A DNA stretch of 38,450 nucleotides from Nocardia sienata NBRC 100364 (GCF_001613205.1 NZ_BDBX01000060.1:1-38450), one strand, 5' to 3'. Shown: positions 22,908 through 30,671, numbered from the stretch's first letter. A program made the numbers and translations. The notes: generated by a model not told the origin, from the letters alone.

Positions 22908-23801
22908 TCACTCACCCTGCGAGGTCAGGGCGATAACACCCGCACCGGCCAGCAGGCCGAGATCCTCCAGCTCCGACGCGACCGCCCGCAGTCCGGTGAG
23001 AAAAGGTAGCCGCGCGTGCATCGCGACGGCGTTGTGCAGCGCTTTCCACAGCGCCGATCCGGGCGTGGCGATCGGCCCGCCGATCACCACCCGGTCGATA
23101 TCGAGCAGGGGCGCCACCGAGGCGATCGCCCGGCCCAGCGCCGTACCGGCCCGCTCCAGCGCCGCGATCGCGGTCCGGTCACCCTCCTGCGCGTCGGCCG
23201 CCAGAGCCTCGAGCGAGTCCCCGCCCCAGCCCTGCTCACGCGCCCATTTCGTCAGTGCCGCACCGCCGGCCACCGATTCCAGGCATCCACGTCCTCCGCA
23301 TCCGCATCGGTCGTCGAAGCCGGGCACCAGAACATGGCCGATCTGGCCCGCGTTACCGGTACGCCCGACCACTACGAAACCGCCGACCATCACACCGCCG
23401 ACAATCGTGTCCGAGACGTATACCGACAGCGAATCCATGACCTCCTGGGTGGCGCCGAAATGCCGTTCGGCCAGTGCCAGGCACACCCCGTCGAGAGCCA
23501 TCGCGACGGTCGCGGCAGGGAACAGCTTCTGCACCGCTTCCACGAGCGGAAAGCCGGATTGCCATTCCCTCACCTGATCCGGCGCCACCACTCCGGAAGC
23601 CATATCGATCGGGCCGTTCGAGGCGATCCCGACCGCCGTGACCTCTCGCCCCGCGGCGATCTCGAGCAGCAGCTCCCGGACCCGATCCCACGCCCCGGCA
23701 CGCGGGACGGGGATCCGCTGGACCCGGTCGGCCCCGACATCGTCCGCGATCTCGATCGCAGCGAAGCGGGCCGGACCGATCTCCAACGCCAGGATTGTCA
23801 T
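22908..23801 (-). CDS. ROK-family sugar kinase-like protein with altered active-site motifs
   Basis: 297 residues, usual length for a ROK kinase without HTH. The zinc motif is intact: GHVLVPGFDDRCGCGGRGCL with His and three Cys. The helix after it (ESVAGGAALT) and the C-terminal DRVVIGGPIA also fit. However, the N-terminal phosphate loop, normally DIGGTK, reads EIGPAR. The sugar-contacting ExGH reads QIGH, and the catalytic region is ALDGVCLALAE rather than NDA/NDVNAA (one Asp is kept). Activity as a glucokinase or ManNAc-type kinase is therefore doubtful; a sugar-sensing or scaffold role is possible. It lies 45 bases downstream of the WhiB-like gene on the same strand. Confidence 0.8.
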   Translation of the reverse strand: MTILALEIGPARFAAIEIADDVGADRVQRIPVPRAGAWDRVRELLLEIAAGREVTAVGIASNGPIDMASGVVAPDQVREWQSGFPLVEAVQKLFPAATVAMALDGVCLALAERHFGATQEVMDSLSVYVSDTIVGGVMVGGFVVVGRTGNAGQIGHVLVPGFDDRCGCGGRGCLESVAGGAALTKWAREQGWGGDSLEALAADAQEGDRTAIAALERAGTALGRAIASVAPLLDIDRVVIGGPIATPGSALWKALHNAVAMHARLPFLTGLRAVASELEDLGLLAGAGVIALTSQGE

Positions 23802-23846
23802 CTACGCACCACCAGAGCTAGATCCGTGTTTGCCCCGGAGCATAGT

Positions 23847-24320
23847 TCAGACAGCCGCCGACTCCGTCGGCCGAAGCGGGCGACCCAGTACGATATGCCG
23901 TTTCGGCGCACCGGCGACCGCTGTGCCGTGGGTCGGACGTGGACCGTTGCGAATGATGCGCATCGGGCGCTTGTGGTCGATGGGCACCGTCCGGTGCCGG
24001 TCGAGATTTTCGATGATATTGCCCGAGTTGTCGTAGGCGACGCCCGCCCAGATCATGGCTCGCGGCGCATCGCCCCGCTCGATGAGTGTCTGCGCCAGCC
24101 GACTGCACTGGGCGAACAGTGGGCAGCCATAGCAAATGCGCACCGCTGAATGCCAGGCTTCCGGAGTGCCGGAGTCGAGGTCCCAGCTGTCGGGTACCTC
24201 CGCGCACGGGGGCCGCTGCGCCGATTTCGCCGCGGCCGGCAGCGGCGTCGCGGGAAGCCGGGAAGTAGTGGTGGCGCGAGGTGCAACCACGCTCAGGGAA
24301 CGAACTCGCATTGTGCTCAT
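23847..24320 (-). CDS. WhiB-like iron-sulfur regulator
   Basis: 157 residues from the ATG at 24320, which follows GGAG by six bases; the open frame extends nine codons further without a better site. Four Cys fit the WhiB cluster pattern: one in PPCAEVPDSWD, then CYGCPLFAQC (C-x2-C-x5-C). The turn IWAG (RAMIWAGVAYD) takes the place of GVWGG. A long basic C-terminal tail (~45 residues, several Arg/Lys and IDHKRPMRIIRNGPRPTHG) probably contacts DNA. WhiB proteins bind a 4Fe-4S cluster and partner the main sigma factor; they sense redox state or NO. Which WhiB paralogue this is cannot be said. It is divergent from the MerR-type gene. Confidence 0.85.
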   Translation of the reverse strand: MSTMRVRSLSVVAPRATTTSRLPATPLPAAAKSAQRPPCAEVPDSWDLDSGTPEAWHSAVRICYGCPLFAQCSRLAQTLIERGDAPRAMIWAGVAYDNSGNIIENLDRHRTVPIDHKRPMRIIRNGPRPTHGTAVAGAPKRHIVLGRPLRPTESAAV

Positions 24321-24479
24321 AGCCGTCTCCGGAACTGCCGAGGGCACGCCGGGGGAACCGATACGTGTCCCGTTGGTCGGGCGGAACGTCAGGGCTGCTC
24401 AACAGTCCCCGGAAACCAGCTGGTGTCAGCTGTATCACGCACGTTAGAGCACAGAAGGCTCTCCAGGCAAGGCCTCATG

Positions 24480-24493
24480 CCGTTAGGTAACGG
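24480..24493. promoter_or_regulatory. Perfect palindrome CCGTTAGGTAACGG
   Basis: Six-base arms with a two-base centre lie between the divergent whiB-like and MerR-type genes, five bases before a TTGACG hexamer. Probable regulator site. Confidence 0.45.
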
Positions 24494-24522
24494 GACGTTG
24501 ACGTGTTTTTCACATCTTTTAG

Positions 24523-24536
24523 CCGCTGCTCAGCGG
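24523..24536. promoter_or_regulatory. Perfect palindrome CCGCTGCTCAGCGG
   Basis: This has the same 6-2-6 geometry as the palindrome at 24480, with centres 43 bases (about four helical turns) apart. It lies 54 bases upstream of the MerR-type start. It may form a paired operator, possibly for autoregulation. Confidence 0.4.
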
Positions 24537-24590
24537 TTCGTTTGGTTACGGACCGTTTATCTACGGGCCCGATTATGGTTTCCTATACGT

Positions 24591-25367
24591 ATGGCTGGCG
24601 AATCCGAGTACACGATCGACGAGCTGGCGCGGGCTGCCGAAACCACCGTGCGCAGTGTCCGCGTGTACCACGAGCGTGGGCTGCTGCCCTCGCCCGACGT
24701 CCGGGGCCGGATCGGCTACTACGGCTCGGACCACCTCAACCGGTTGCAGACCATCAGCCGTCTGCTCGGACGGGGTATGAAACTGAACGGCATCCGGGAA
24801 CTCCTGGCCGCCTGGGATCGCGGCGACGGTCTCGGGGATGTGCTGGGTGTCACCGACCAGACCGTCAGTACCCCCGGGCGGCAGGCCCCGGCCCCGGCAC
24901 AGCCCGAGCCCGAGGAGCCGGTTCACGAACTCCCCGAGTACGTCCAGCAGGCATTGGCCGCCAGTGACGACCCCTTCGACGTGTACCGGGTCACCAACCC
25001 GCGCTGCAGCGATCTGGCCACCCGGCTCACCGATGCCGGCCTGCCCGCCGCCGCTACCTTCCATCTGGTCGAACGTATGCGCTCGGATTGCGACCGTATC
25101 GCCGACCGCTACGCCGCCGAGATCTTCTATGTACTGGCGAGTCGCGCGTACGAGCAATCCGAACGAAACCCCAAGGACCGCACCAAACTGGAGACCGACC
25201 TGGCCATTGCCCGGTTGATCGTCACCCGGGCCGCGTCCGAATTGATCGATCAGGCCTTCGGCCGACGCGCGGAACTCCCGGCGCCGGAGGTGGAGATCGG
25301 ACTTCCCCGGGCCGGTCAGCAGAGCGCGGTGAACGACGGAAAGCAGCCGTCACGGTCGCGGATCTGA
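24591..25367 (+). CDS. MerR-family transcriptional regulator
   Basis: 258 residues from the ATG at 24591; the open frame runs far upstream without coding character. The N-terminal MerR winged helix is clear: YTIDELARAAETTVRSVRVY, HERGLLPSPDVRGRIGYYG, HLNRLQTISRLLGRGMKLNG. After ~100 residues an acidic Pro-rich linker (PAPAQPEPEEPVHELPEYV) leads to a ~130-residue helical C-terminal domain that carries a single Cys pair (PRCSDL, RSDCDRI) and lacks the metal-binding Cys cluster of classical MerR proteins. The effector is unknown. No Shine-Dalgarno sequence is visible before the ATG, so a short leader or leaderless message is possible. Divergent from whiB-like; ends 42 bases before tRNA-Pro. Confidence 0.85.
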   Translation: MAGESEYTIDELARAAETTVRSVRVYHERGLLPSPDVRGRIGYYGSDHLNRLQTISRLLGRGMKLNGIRELLAAWDRGDGLGDVLGVTDQTVSTPGRQAPAPAQPEPEEPVHELPEYVQQALAASDDPFDVYRVTNPRCSDLATRLTDAGLPAAATFHLVERMRSDCDRIADRYAAEIFYVLASRAYEQSERNPKDRTKLETDLAIARLIVTRAASELIDQAFGRRAELPAPEVEIGLPRAGQQSAVNDGKQPSRSRI

Positions 25368-25408
25368 GGGCCGGATCGGCGGCGCGCGGCGGCACGAACG
25401 AACAACTG

Positions 25409-25482
25409 TCGGGGTGACAGGATTTGAACCTGCGACCACCCGCTCCCAAAGCGGGTGCGCTACCAAGCTGCGCCACACCCCG
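25409..25482 (-). tRNA. tRNA-Pro (anticodon TGG)
   Basis: Read on the minus strand: acceptor CGGGGTG pairs with CACCCCG, the D arm is GCGCAGCTTGGTAGCGC, the anticodon loop TTTGGGA gives TGG in a CCCGC/GCGGG stem, and the T arm is AGGTTCAAATCCT. The discriminator base is A and CCA is not encoded. In M. tuberculosis a tRNA-Pro/tRNA-Gly pair also lies just before Rv2464c (as I recall), which supports core location. Confidence 0.95.
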
Positions 25483-26011
25483 TACCGCCCCCGGAGGGAA
25501 CGAGCACCGGACCGGAGCGAGTAAGAGGAGTCGATCCCGCACCCCATCAGCTCCCCGAAGACGGATCTTCGTTAATACGGGACCTGCCCATATGCCAGAA
25601 AACCGCTGGTCGAACTGACTCTCGCTCCGCCCGATCGTACCCGATCGGGCCGGTGCGACCGAACCGATATCCATACCGGCCGGGTCTCACCACGCTCTCT
25701 GGTCCCCGTTGCCGGGGACGTTCGAACGAGAACAAGATGCCATGCATTCACGGCGAAGGCAAACCGCACAGGAGCGCCGTACCTACGGTCGGCGGGAGAA
25801 GACTGCGCTAGAAGGCCGGGCCGACCTCAGCGATACCGGCGCTCGATCCGGCACGCGCTCACCGCTCGGCGGTGACCACAACTCCAGGGGCACAGCAGGC
25901 GTTCGGCGAACGGTCGTCGCCGACCTGAGGAAGGAGCCGAACGCAGGGGCACCCGGCTCCGAGACTTGAAAGCTTGTAGAGAAAGCCCTGCCAGCAGGGC
26001 CTTTCCGATTG
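25483..26011. other. Inter-tRNA region with several hairpins, no supported gene
   Basis: About 530 bases. Short frames exist but none has a ribosome site plus good codon bias. Perfect small hairpins occur at 25629-25650 (GCCCGATCG/CGATCGGGC), 25702-25719 (GTCCCCG/CGGGGAC) and 25859-25875 (TCACCG/CGGTGA), besides the terminator at 25985-26000. The region could hold a tRNA leader or a small RNA. Confidence 0.5.
25985..26000 (-). terminator. Rho-independent terminator of tRNA-Gly
   Basis: On the minus strand GCCCTG-CTGG-CAGGGC is followed by TTTCTCT, twelve bases after the tRNA-Gly 3' end. Stem, short loop and T-rich tail are all present. Confidence 0.75.
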
Positions 26012-26082
<71 letters not shown>

Positions 26083-26458
26083 ATGCATACGACATCGATA
26101 GGATCGCCACGATATCGTGTGCACAGCGACTCTACCCAATCCTGGTTTCGTTTCGCCAATCAACCCCCTCACCGGCACAGATATCACCGGCGGCACCGGG
26201 CGGCGGCCGACTCCCGCAGACTTACCAGTGACGGGAAACCTCGGTTTCCGAGGGCCACCGGGCCGATCGCCGAGCTGCGCCGGGCGCGGCATCCGGCTTC
26301 CTGCAAAAGGGTGTAACACAAGCGATTCCGCGACGATAGGGGCAGAGATCACTGTTGTACCGGAGCCCGAGAACTTGTTATAGAACGCAGGTCGGCGGGT
26401 TCCACCATCTTGCTACGATCTTCTTGCCGGACGGGGTATCTGGAAAGGGGGCGGTAGC
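26083..26458. other. Gap upstream of the GGDEF gene
   Basis: No gene is supported. Two mutually exclusive palindromes overlap at 26234-26253 (GGAAACC-TC-GGTTTCC and CCTCGG-TTT-CCGAGG). A possible plus-strand promoter is TTGTAC (26355-26360), 18 bases, TATAGA (26379-26384). A purine-rich GGAAAGGGGGCGG lies at 26442-26454. Confidence 0.4.
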
Positions 26459-26584
26459 GTGCACCCGACAAGGTGGACCATCCGCATAGCAGTGCGACAG
26501 AGCCGGCCCGGCCCGGCGCCCACGCGGCGGGCCCCGGTTCGTAACGCGAGTTCCACCGGCGCCGGTGGTCGATATGACCGCTGA
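26459..26584 (+). CDS. Candidate short upstream ORF (41 aa) overlapping the GGDEF start
   Basis: A GTG at 26459 follows the purine-rich AAAGGGGGCGG. The frame codes a basic 41-residue peptide (begins MHPTRWTIRIAVRQ) and ends with TGA at 26582-26584, eleven bases inside the GGDEF gene in another frame. Third-position GC is about 73 percent. It may be a leader for translational coupling; coding is uncertain. Confidence 0.3.
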   Translation: MHPTRWTIRIAVRQSRPGPAPTRRAPVRNASSTGAGGRYDR

Positions 26585-27524
26585 GAGCCGCCCACCCGTT
26601 CGTTCGACGGCACGGGAGTGGGCGCAGGCCGCCGGTGCCCAGCCCGACGCCGATATCAGCGCCGCCGAAATCGAACCCGTTCTCGTCGAAATTCTCGATC
26701 AGCTGCTGCACCTGACCGTTTCCGATCCCTTCCCGATCCGGGCGGCCCGCCGGCTCGGCGCCCGCCTCTGCGCCGAACCACTGCACCAGGTGCGGATGCT
26801 CGCGCTGGTCACGCGCACCCTGCTCGGCTTTCCGGCCGGCCCGCGCGGTTCACTGGTGGCGACCCGGTGGCCGCTGGTGGCCAGCCAGGCCATCGACAGC
26901 TATGCCCAGGCGCTCCAGGAACTGGCCCTGGCCCAGCAGAAGAAGAACCTTTCCGACGAGGCCACCCAACGGGTCCGTGAATTCGCCGCGCTGCAGCAGC
27001 GGCTCGAGCACGAGGCCACCCATGATGCGCTGACCGGACTGGCCAACCGCACCCTGCTGCGCAAGCGGGTACGCATGATGGCCGAACAAGCCGATCGCGG
27101 GGTAGGTCTGCTGGTGGTGGACCTCGACCGGTTCAAGCAGATCAACGACAGTTACGGTCACGCGGTGGGCGACGAGGTACTTGTCGAACTGGCCAAGCGG
27201 CTGCGGGAGGTGGCGCCGCCGGGAGCGGTGGTGTGCCGCTACGGCGGGGACGAATTCGTGCTGGCGGCCGGGATGGCCGAGAATCGCGTCACCGAACTGG
27301 CCCACGCAATCGTCCACGCGCTCAACGATTCGGTGTGGTCGTCGGTGGGGCCGGTCCCGGTCTCGGCCAGCGTCGGCACCACCTATGCCCCGCCGCAGGA
27401 CCGCAGCGAACTGGCCGCACTGCTACGCCGGGCCGATCAGGCGATGTACTCGGCGAAAACCGCGGGCGGGGGCCGCTACGCCGGAGCCGAAACACTGGAC
27501 GCCGATACGGCCGTCGCGGGGTGA
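26574..27524 (+). CDS. GGDEF diguanylate cyclase
   Basis: 316 residues from the ATG at 26574 (GTG at 26565 is an in-frame alternative). Residues ~1-125 are a helical, Ala-rich region of unknown fold without membrane segments. A helix with coiled-coil character (LAQQKKNLSDEATQRVREFA) links to a GGDEF domain with HDALTGLANRTLL, VVDLDRFKQINDSYGHAVGD and intact YGGDEF (Gly224-Phe228), so it should make c-di-GMP from two GTP. The usual inhibitory RxxD site before GGDEF is absent (PPGA instead). There is no EAL domain. It is convergent with nei2, ten bases apart. Confidence 0.88.
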   Translation: MTAESRPPVRSTAREWAQAAGAQPDADISAAEIEPVLVEILDQLLHLTVSDPFPIRAARRLGARLCAEPLHQVRMLALVTRTLLGFPAGPRGSLVATRWPLVASQAIDSYAQALQELALAQQKKNLSDEATQRVREFAALQQRLEHEATHDALTGLANRTLLRKRVRMMAEQADRGVGLLVVDLDRFKQINDSYGHAVGDEVLVELAKRLREVAPPGAVVCRYGGDEFVLAAGMAENRVTELAHAIVHALNDSVWSSVGPVPVSASVGTTYAPPQDRSELAALLRRADQAMYSAKTAGGGRYAGAETLDADTAVAG

Positions 27525-27534
27525 GCGCCGCGGC

Positions 27535-28347
27535 TCATGCCGGTTGGCACTGCGGGCACCAGAACAGGTTCCGGCCCTCCAGCACCGCATGCCGCACCGG
27601 CCCGCTGCAGCATCGGCAGGGTTCACCCGCCCGGCGGTAGACATAGGTGCGTGGCCGGTCCGCGGCGTAAGAGGGCGCACCGTGATCGTGCTCCGGCCGC
27701 ACCACGTGCATTTTTCCGCGATGCACACCCACCCGCATCAGCTCGACCAGGTCGGCCCACAGCGCCGACCATTGCGCGGCGGTCAGATCCGCGCCCGGGC
27801 GTTGCGGGGAGATGCCGTGCCGGAAAAGTACTTCCGCGCGATACACATTGCCCACCCCGGCGATCACCCGCTGATCCATGAGCAGAGATCCGATACTGCG
27901 CCGCGAGCGGCGGATCCGCGCCCACGCCCGGTCGGGCTCGGCGTCCGGGCGCAACGGGTCGGGTCCGAGCCTGGCGATGAGCGCCTCGGTCTCCGGCGGG
28001 GTGAGGATCTCACAGGCGGTCGGACCGCGCAGGTCGGTGCCGAACCCGCGGCCGTCGCGGCCCGGGCCGGTCAGCCGCATCCGGACCTGGCCCACCGGCT
28101 CGGGCATCGGCAACTCCGATTCGCTGAAGGTGCCGTACAACCCCAGGTGGATATGCACGTACAGCTCACCCTCGTATTCGTGGAGCAGATGTTTGCCCCA
28201 CGCCTGGGAGCGGACGAGAATCCGGCCGTCGACCCGGGCGGCTCCCGTCGCGAACTTCCCCTGCGGGCTCGTCACCCGCACCACCGCGCCGGCCAGCCGT
28301 TGTTCGTGCCGGCGGGCGAGGCGGTGCAGGGTGTGACCTTCGGGCAC
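27535..28347 (-). CDS. nei2: Nei2-type formamidopyrimidine/endonuclease VIII DNA glycosylase
   Basis: 270 residues. The catalytic N-terminus after Met removal is PEGHTLHRLARRHEQ (Pro2, Glu3). Conserved HIHLGLYGTF and the helix-two-turn-helix with LLMDQRVIAGVGNVYRAEVL follow. A C-terminal Cys4 zinc finger CRCC...CPQC ends the protein. PEGHT and the flanking rpiB identify the mycobacterial Nei2 (Rv2464c) branch, which excises oxidised pyrimidines and cuts the backbone by beta,delta elimination. The GTG start at 28347 has AGGCGAG about 11 bases upstream. It lies 24 bases after rpiB and is likely co-transcribed. Confidence 0.93.
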   Translation of the reverse strand: MPEGHTLHRLARRHEQRLAGAVVRVTSPQGKFATGAARVDGRILVRSQAWGKHLLHEYEGELYVHIHLGLYGTFSESELPMPEPVGQVRMRLTGPGRDGRGFGTDLRGPTACEILTPPETEALIARLGPDPLRPDAEPDRAWARIRRSRRSIGSLLMDQRVIAGVGNVYRAEVLFRHGISPQRPGADLTAAQWSALWADLVELMRVGVHRGKMHVVRPEHDHGAPSYAADRPRTYVYRRAGEPCRCCSGPVRHAVLEGRNLFWCPQCQPA

Positions 28348-28371
28348 CCGACTACTCGCCTGCCCGGTGGG

Positions 28372-28845
28372 TCAGTTGGCGGGCAGCGCCGGCGGTTGGC
28401 CGGACTTCTCGTAATCGGCGAGGATATCGATCCGGCGCTGATGCCGCTCCTCGTCGGACCACGGGGTCTCGATGAAGGCGTCCACGATCGCCAGTGCCTC
28501 GTCGCGCGAGTGCATCCGGCCCCCGATACCGATCAGTTGCGCGTTGTTGTGTTCCCGCGCCAGGCGAGCGGTTTCCACGCTCCAGGCCAGGGCGCACCGC
28601 GCACCCGGCACCTTGTTCGCCGCGATCTGCTCGCCGTTACCGCTACCCCCGAAGACCAACCCCAGGCTGCCAGGGTCGGCGACGGTGCGGCGGGCCGCCT
28701 CGATGCAGAAGGCGGGATAGTCGTCGAGCGCGTCGTAGACGAGGGCGCCGCAGTCGACAACCTCGTGACCGGCTTTTTCGAGATGGTCCTTGACGGCGTT
28801 CTTCAATTCGAAACCGGCGTGGTCGGCACCCAGGTATACGCGCAT
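28372..28845 (-). CDS. rpiB: Ribose-5-phosphate isomerase B
   Basis: 157 residues, the normal length. GADHAGFELK at the start, VDCGA, DDYPAFCIEAAR, then FGGSGNGEQIAANKVPGARC with the catalytic Glu of the mycobacterial type (Ser/Gly loop in place of the E. coli Cys), and EHNNAQLIGIGGR. It interconverts ribose-5-phosphate and ribulose-5-phosphate in the non-oxidative pentose phosphate pathway. The order with nei2 equals Rv2465c-Rv2464c. The ATG has no strong ribosome site. It is divergent from the M48 peptidase gene. Confidence 0.95.
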   Translation of the reverse strand: MRVYLGADHAGFELKNAVKDHLEKAGHEVVDCGALVYDALDDYPAFCIEAARRTVADPGSLGLVFGGSGNGEQIAANKVPGARCALAWSVETARLAREHNNAQLIGIGGRMHSRDEALAIVDAFIETPWSDEERHQRRIDILADYEKSGQPPALPAN

Positions 28846-28909
28846 GGCTGCGATTCTGTCAGGCCTGCTACCGGGCGCCGACGGCGGGCGGGGGCACCAG
28901 CCGACTGCT

Positions 28910-28915
28910 TAGAGT
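28910..28915 (+). promoter_or_regulatory. TAGAGT -10 box, possible leaderless start of the M48 gene
   Basis: TAGAGT ends seven bases before the ATG at 28923, the normal distance to a transcription start, and no Shine-Dalgarno sequence is visible. No good -35 box is seen. Confidence 0.35.
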
Positions 28916-28922
28916 CGTGGGT

Positions 28923-29978
28923 ATGCAGCCGCACGACCCTCAGCAGCCGTCCGGATCCGGCCCCGGCGCCGCCTGGTCCGCGAGTACGCCGGAGCCCGGG
29001 CCCTACCCGTGGCTCAGCGACCACCCCGCCTCCTCCGTTCCGCTCCCGGGCGGTTATCCCCCACCGCCGGTACCGCGGCACGAGCCCCGCGGGCTGTCAC
29101 CGTTCGGGATGCCCGCCCGGCACAGCTGGGAGATCCCGCTATTGGTCGTGGTGATACTGCTGACCGCTACCTCGTACCTGCTGGCGTTCCTGTTCCTGTT
29201 CCTCGGGCTGGTCAACCAGTACATCCTGATCCTGGTGGCGGCGCCGCTGCTGCTCTGGTTCGGTCGCGGCGTCAACCTCTCGTCCCAGCGGGTGAACGGG
29301 GTGAAGATGTCGCCCTCCCAGTTCCCCGAGGGATATCGGATGGTGCAGGAGGCCGCGGCCCGCTTCGGTATGGCCAGCGCGCCGGACGCCTACGTCGTGC
29401 TCGGCAACGGACGGATCAACGCCTTCGCCTCCGGGCACGGTTTCCGCCGCTATGTGGTGGTGTACAGCGATCTGTTCGAGATCAGCGGCGCCGCCCGGGA
29501 ACCGGACGCCCTGGCGTTCATCATCGGCCACGAGGTGGGCCATATCGCGGCCGGTCACGCCTCCTACTGGCGCCAGCTGGGCATGTTCCTGGTGCCTTTC
29601 CTGCCGGTCCTGGGCAACTCGCTGATCCGCGCCCAGGAGTACACCGCCGACAACCACGGCTTCTGCCATCGGCCGCAGGGGGCACCCGCCGCGATGGGCA
29701 CCCTGGCGGCGGGAAAATACCTCAACTCGGTGGTGGGATTCGACGAGATGGCCGACCGCGCGGCTCAGGAACGCGGTTTCTTCGTCTGGATGGTCAATGC
29801 GATGGCCTCGCATCCGGTGCTGACCTGGCGCATGTGGGCGCTACGTGATCGCAGTCGGCACGGACGGCTGTTCTGGCGGCCCGACCCGGCACCGCCGCGG
29901 TTCGGCCCGATGCCCGGCCCGCCGCCGTACCCCGGTCACGGCGGCGATGCGGTCGCCTTGTCGAAGGCCCCGCGCTGA
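28923..29978 (+). CDS. M48-family membrane zinc metallopeptidase
   Basis: 351 residues from the ATG at 28923 (a GTG two codons upstream is possible). A Pro-rich cytosolic N-terminus of ~65 residues precedes two membrane helices (EIPLLVVVILLTATSYLLAF, YILILVAAPLLLWFG). The zinc site is HEVGH (His203, Glu204, His207) with third ligand Glu239 in RAQEYTADNHG. The catalytic domain and a Pro-rich tail follow. Related to HtpX-type quality-control proteases, although the Pro-rich N-terminus is an actinobacterial feature. It sits between rpiB and the reductase gene, where M. tuberculosis, as I recall, has none. Substrates unknown. Confidence 0.85.
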   Translation: MQPHDPQQPSGSGPGAAWSASTPEPGPYPWLSDHPASSVPLPGGYPPPPVPRHEPRGLSPFGMPARHSWEIPLLVVVILLTATSYLLAFLFLFLGLVNQYILILVAAPLLLWFGRGVNLSSQRVNGVKMSPSQFPEGYRMVQEAAARFGMASAPDAYVVLGNGRINAFASGHGFRRYVVVYSDLFEISGAAREPDALAFIIGHEVGHIAAGHASYWRQLGMFLVPFLPVLGNSLIRAQEYTADNHGFCHRPQGAPAAMGTLAAGKYLNSVVGFDEMADRAAQERGFFVWMVNAMASHPVLTWRMWALRDRSRHGRLFWRPDPAPPRFGPMPGPPPYPGHGGDAVALSKAPR

Positions 29979-29985
29979 TCCGGGT

Positions 29986-30017
29986 GGGTTGCGGCTCCGG
30001 AGCGGAAACCGCAACCC
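29986..30017. terminator. Bidirectional hairpin between M48 and DsbA-like genes
   Basis: A perfect nine-base stem GGGTTGCGG/CCGCAACCC whose loop contains a second small palindrome CTCCGGAG lies between two convergent stops. Confidence 0.65.
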
Positions 30018-30023
30018 CGCGGC

Positions 30024-30671
30024 TCAGTCGAATTCCGGGCTCTCGTCCCGGGTGCGCTTGAGTTCGAAGAAGTGCGGGTAGGCCGCCAGCGTCACCACGG
30101 CATCCCACAGTTTGCCCGCTTCCTCACCGCGCGGGATACGGGAGAGCACCGGGCCGAAGAACGCGACTCCGTTGACGTGGATGGTCGGCGTACCGACATC
30201 CGGGCCGACCTTGTCCATCCCGGCGTGGTGACTTTTGCGCAGCGCCTCGTCGTATTCGCTGCTCTCGGCGGCGGCCGACAATTCGGCCGGCAGCCCGGTC
30301 TCGGCGAGCGCGTCCGCCACGGTCGCGGCGAAAGTGCCCTTACGGTCGTCCTCGCGCTCGAACTCGGCGCGGCGATTGTGGAACCGGGTCCCCAGCGCCG
30401 TGTACAGGGGCGACAGGATCTCCTCGCCGTGCTGTTCGGCCGCGGCGACGGCCACCCGCACCGGCCCCCAGGCGTACGTCATGAGTTCCTGGTATTCCGG
30501 CGGCAGATCCCGGCCCTCGTTGAGCACCGCCAGACTCATCACATGGAACCGCGTCTCGATATCGCGGACCTTTGCCACCTCGAGGATCCATCGGGAGGTG
30601 ATCCAGCACCACGGGCACAGCGGGTCGAACCAGAATTCGGCAAGGTCCTTCTTCTCGGCCGAGTCGGACAC
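30024..30671 (-). CDS. Mycothiol-dependent DsbA-family reductase (Rv2466c-like)
   Basis: 215 residues. A thioredoxin fold with active site CPWC (Cys19, Cys22) in WFDPLCPWCWITSRW, an inserted helical domain, and the cis-Pro loop GTPTIHVNG. No signal peptide, so it acts in the cytosol. Rv2466c of M. tuberculosis has the same CPWC motif and neighbourhood (next to pepN) and uses mycothiol as reductant in oxidative stress defence. The GTG start at 30671 has GAGAGGAAC upstream. A hairpin at 30694-30716 (GGCGGCGG/CCGCCGCC) lies in the leader and could affect expression. Confidence 0.9.
   Translation of the reverse strand: MSDSAEKKDLAEFWFDPLCPWCWITSRWILEVAKVRDIETRFHVMSLAVLNEGRDLPPEYQELMTYAWGPVRVAVAAAEQHGEEILSPLYTALGTRFHNRRAEFEREDDRKGTFAATVADALAETGLPAELSAAAESSEYDEALRKSHHAGMDKVGPDVGTPTIHVNGVAFFGPVLSRIPRGEEAGKLWDAVVTLAAYPHFFELKRTRDESPEFD

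Noticed and set aside
22252..23577. Plus-strand open frame across the PAS/ROK gap
   Set aside because: It runs antisense to the clear ROK gene and its residues show no domain.
24150..24590. Upstream extension of the MerR-type gene
   Set aside because: It would cover the whiB-like gene start on the other strand and precedes the canonical MerR N-terminus; non-coding composition.
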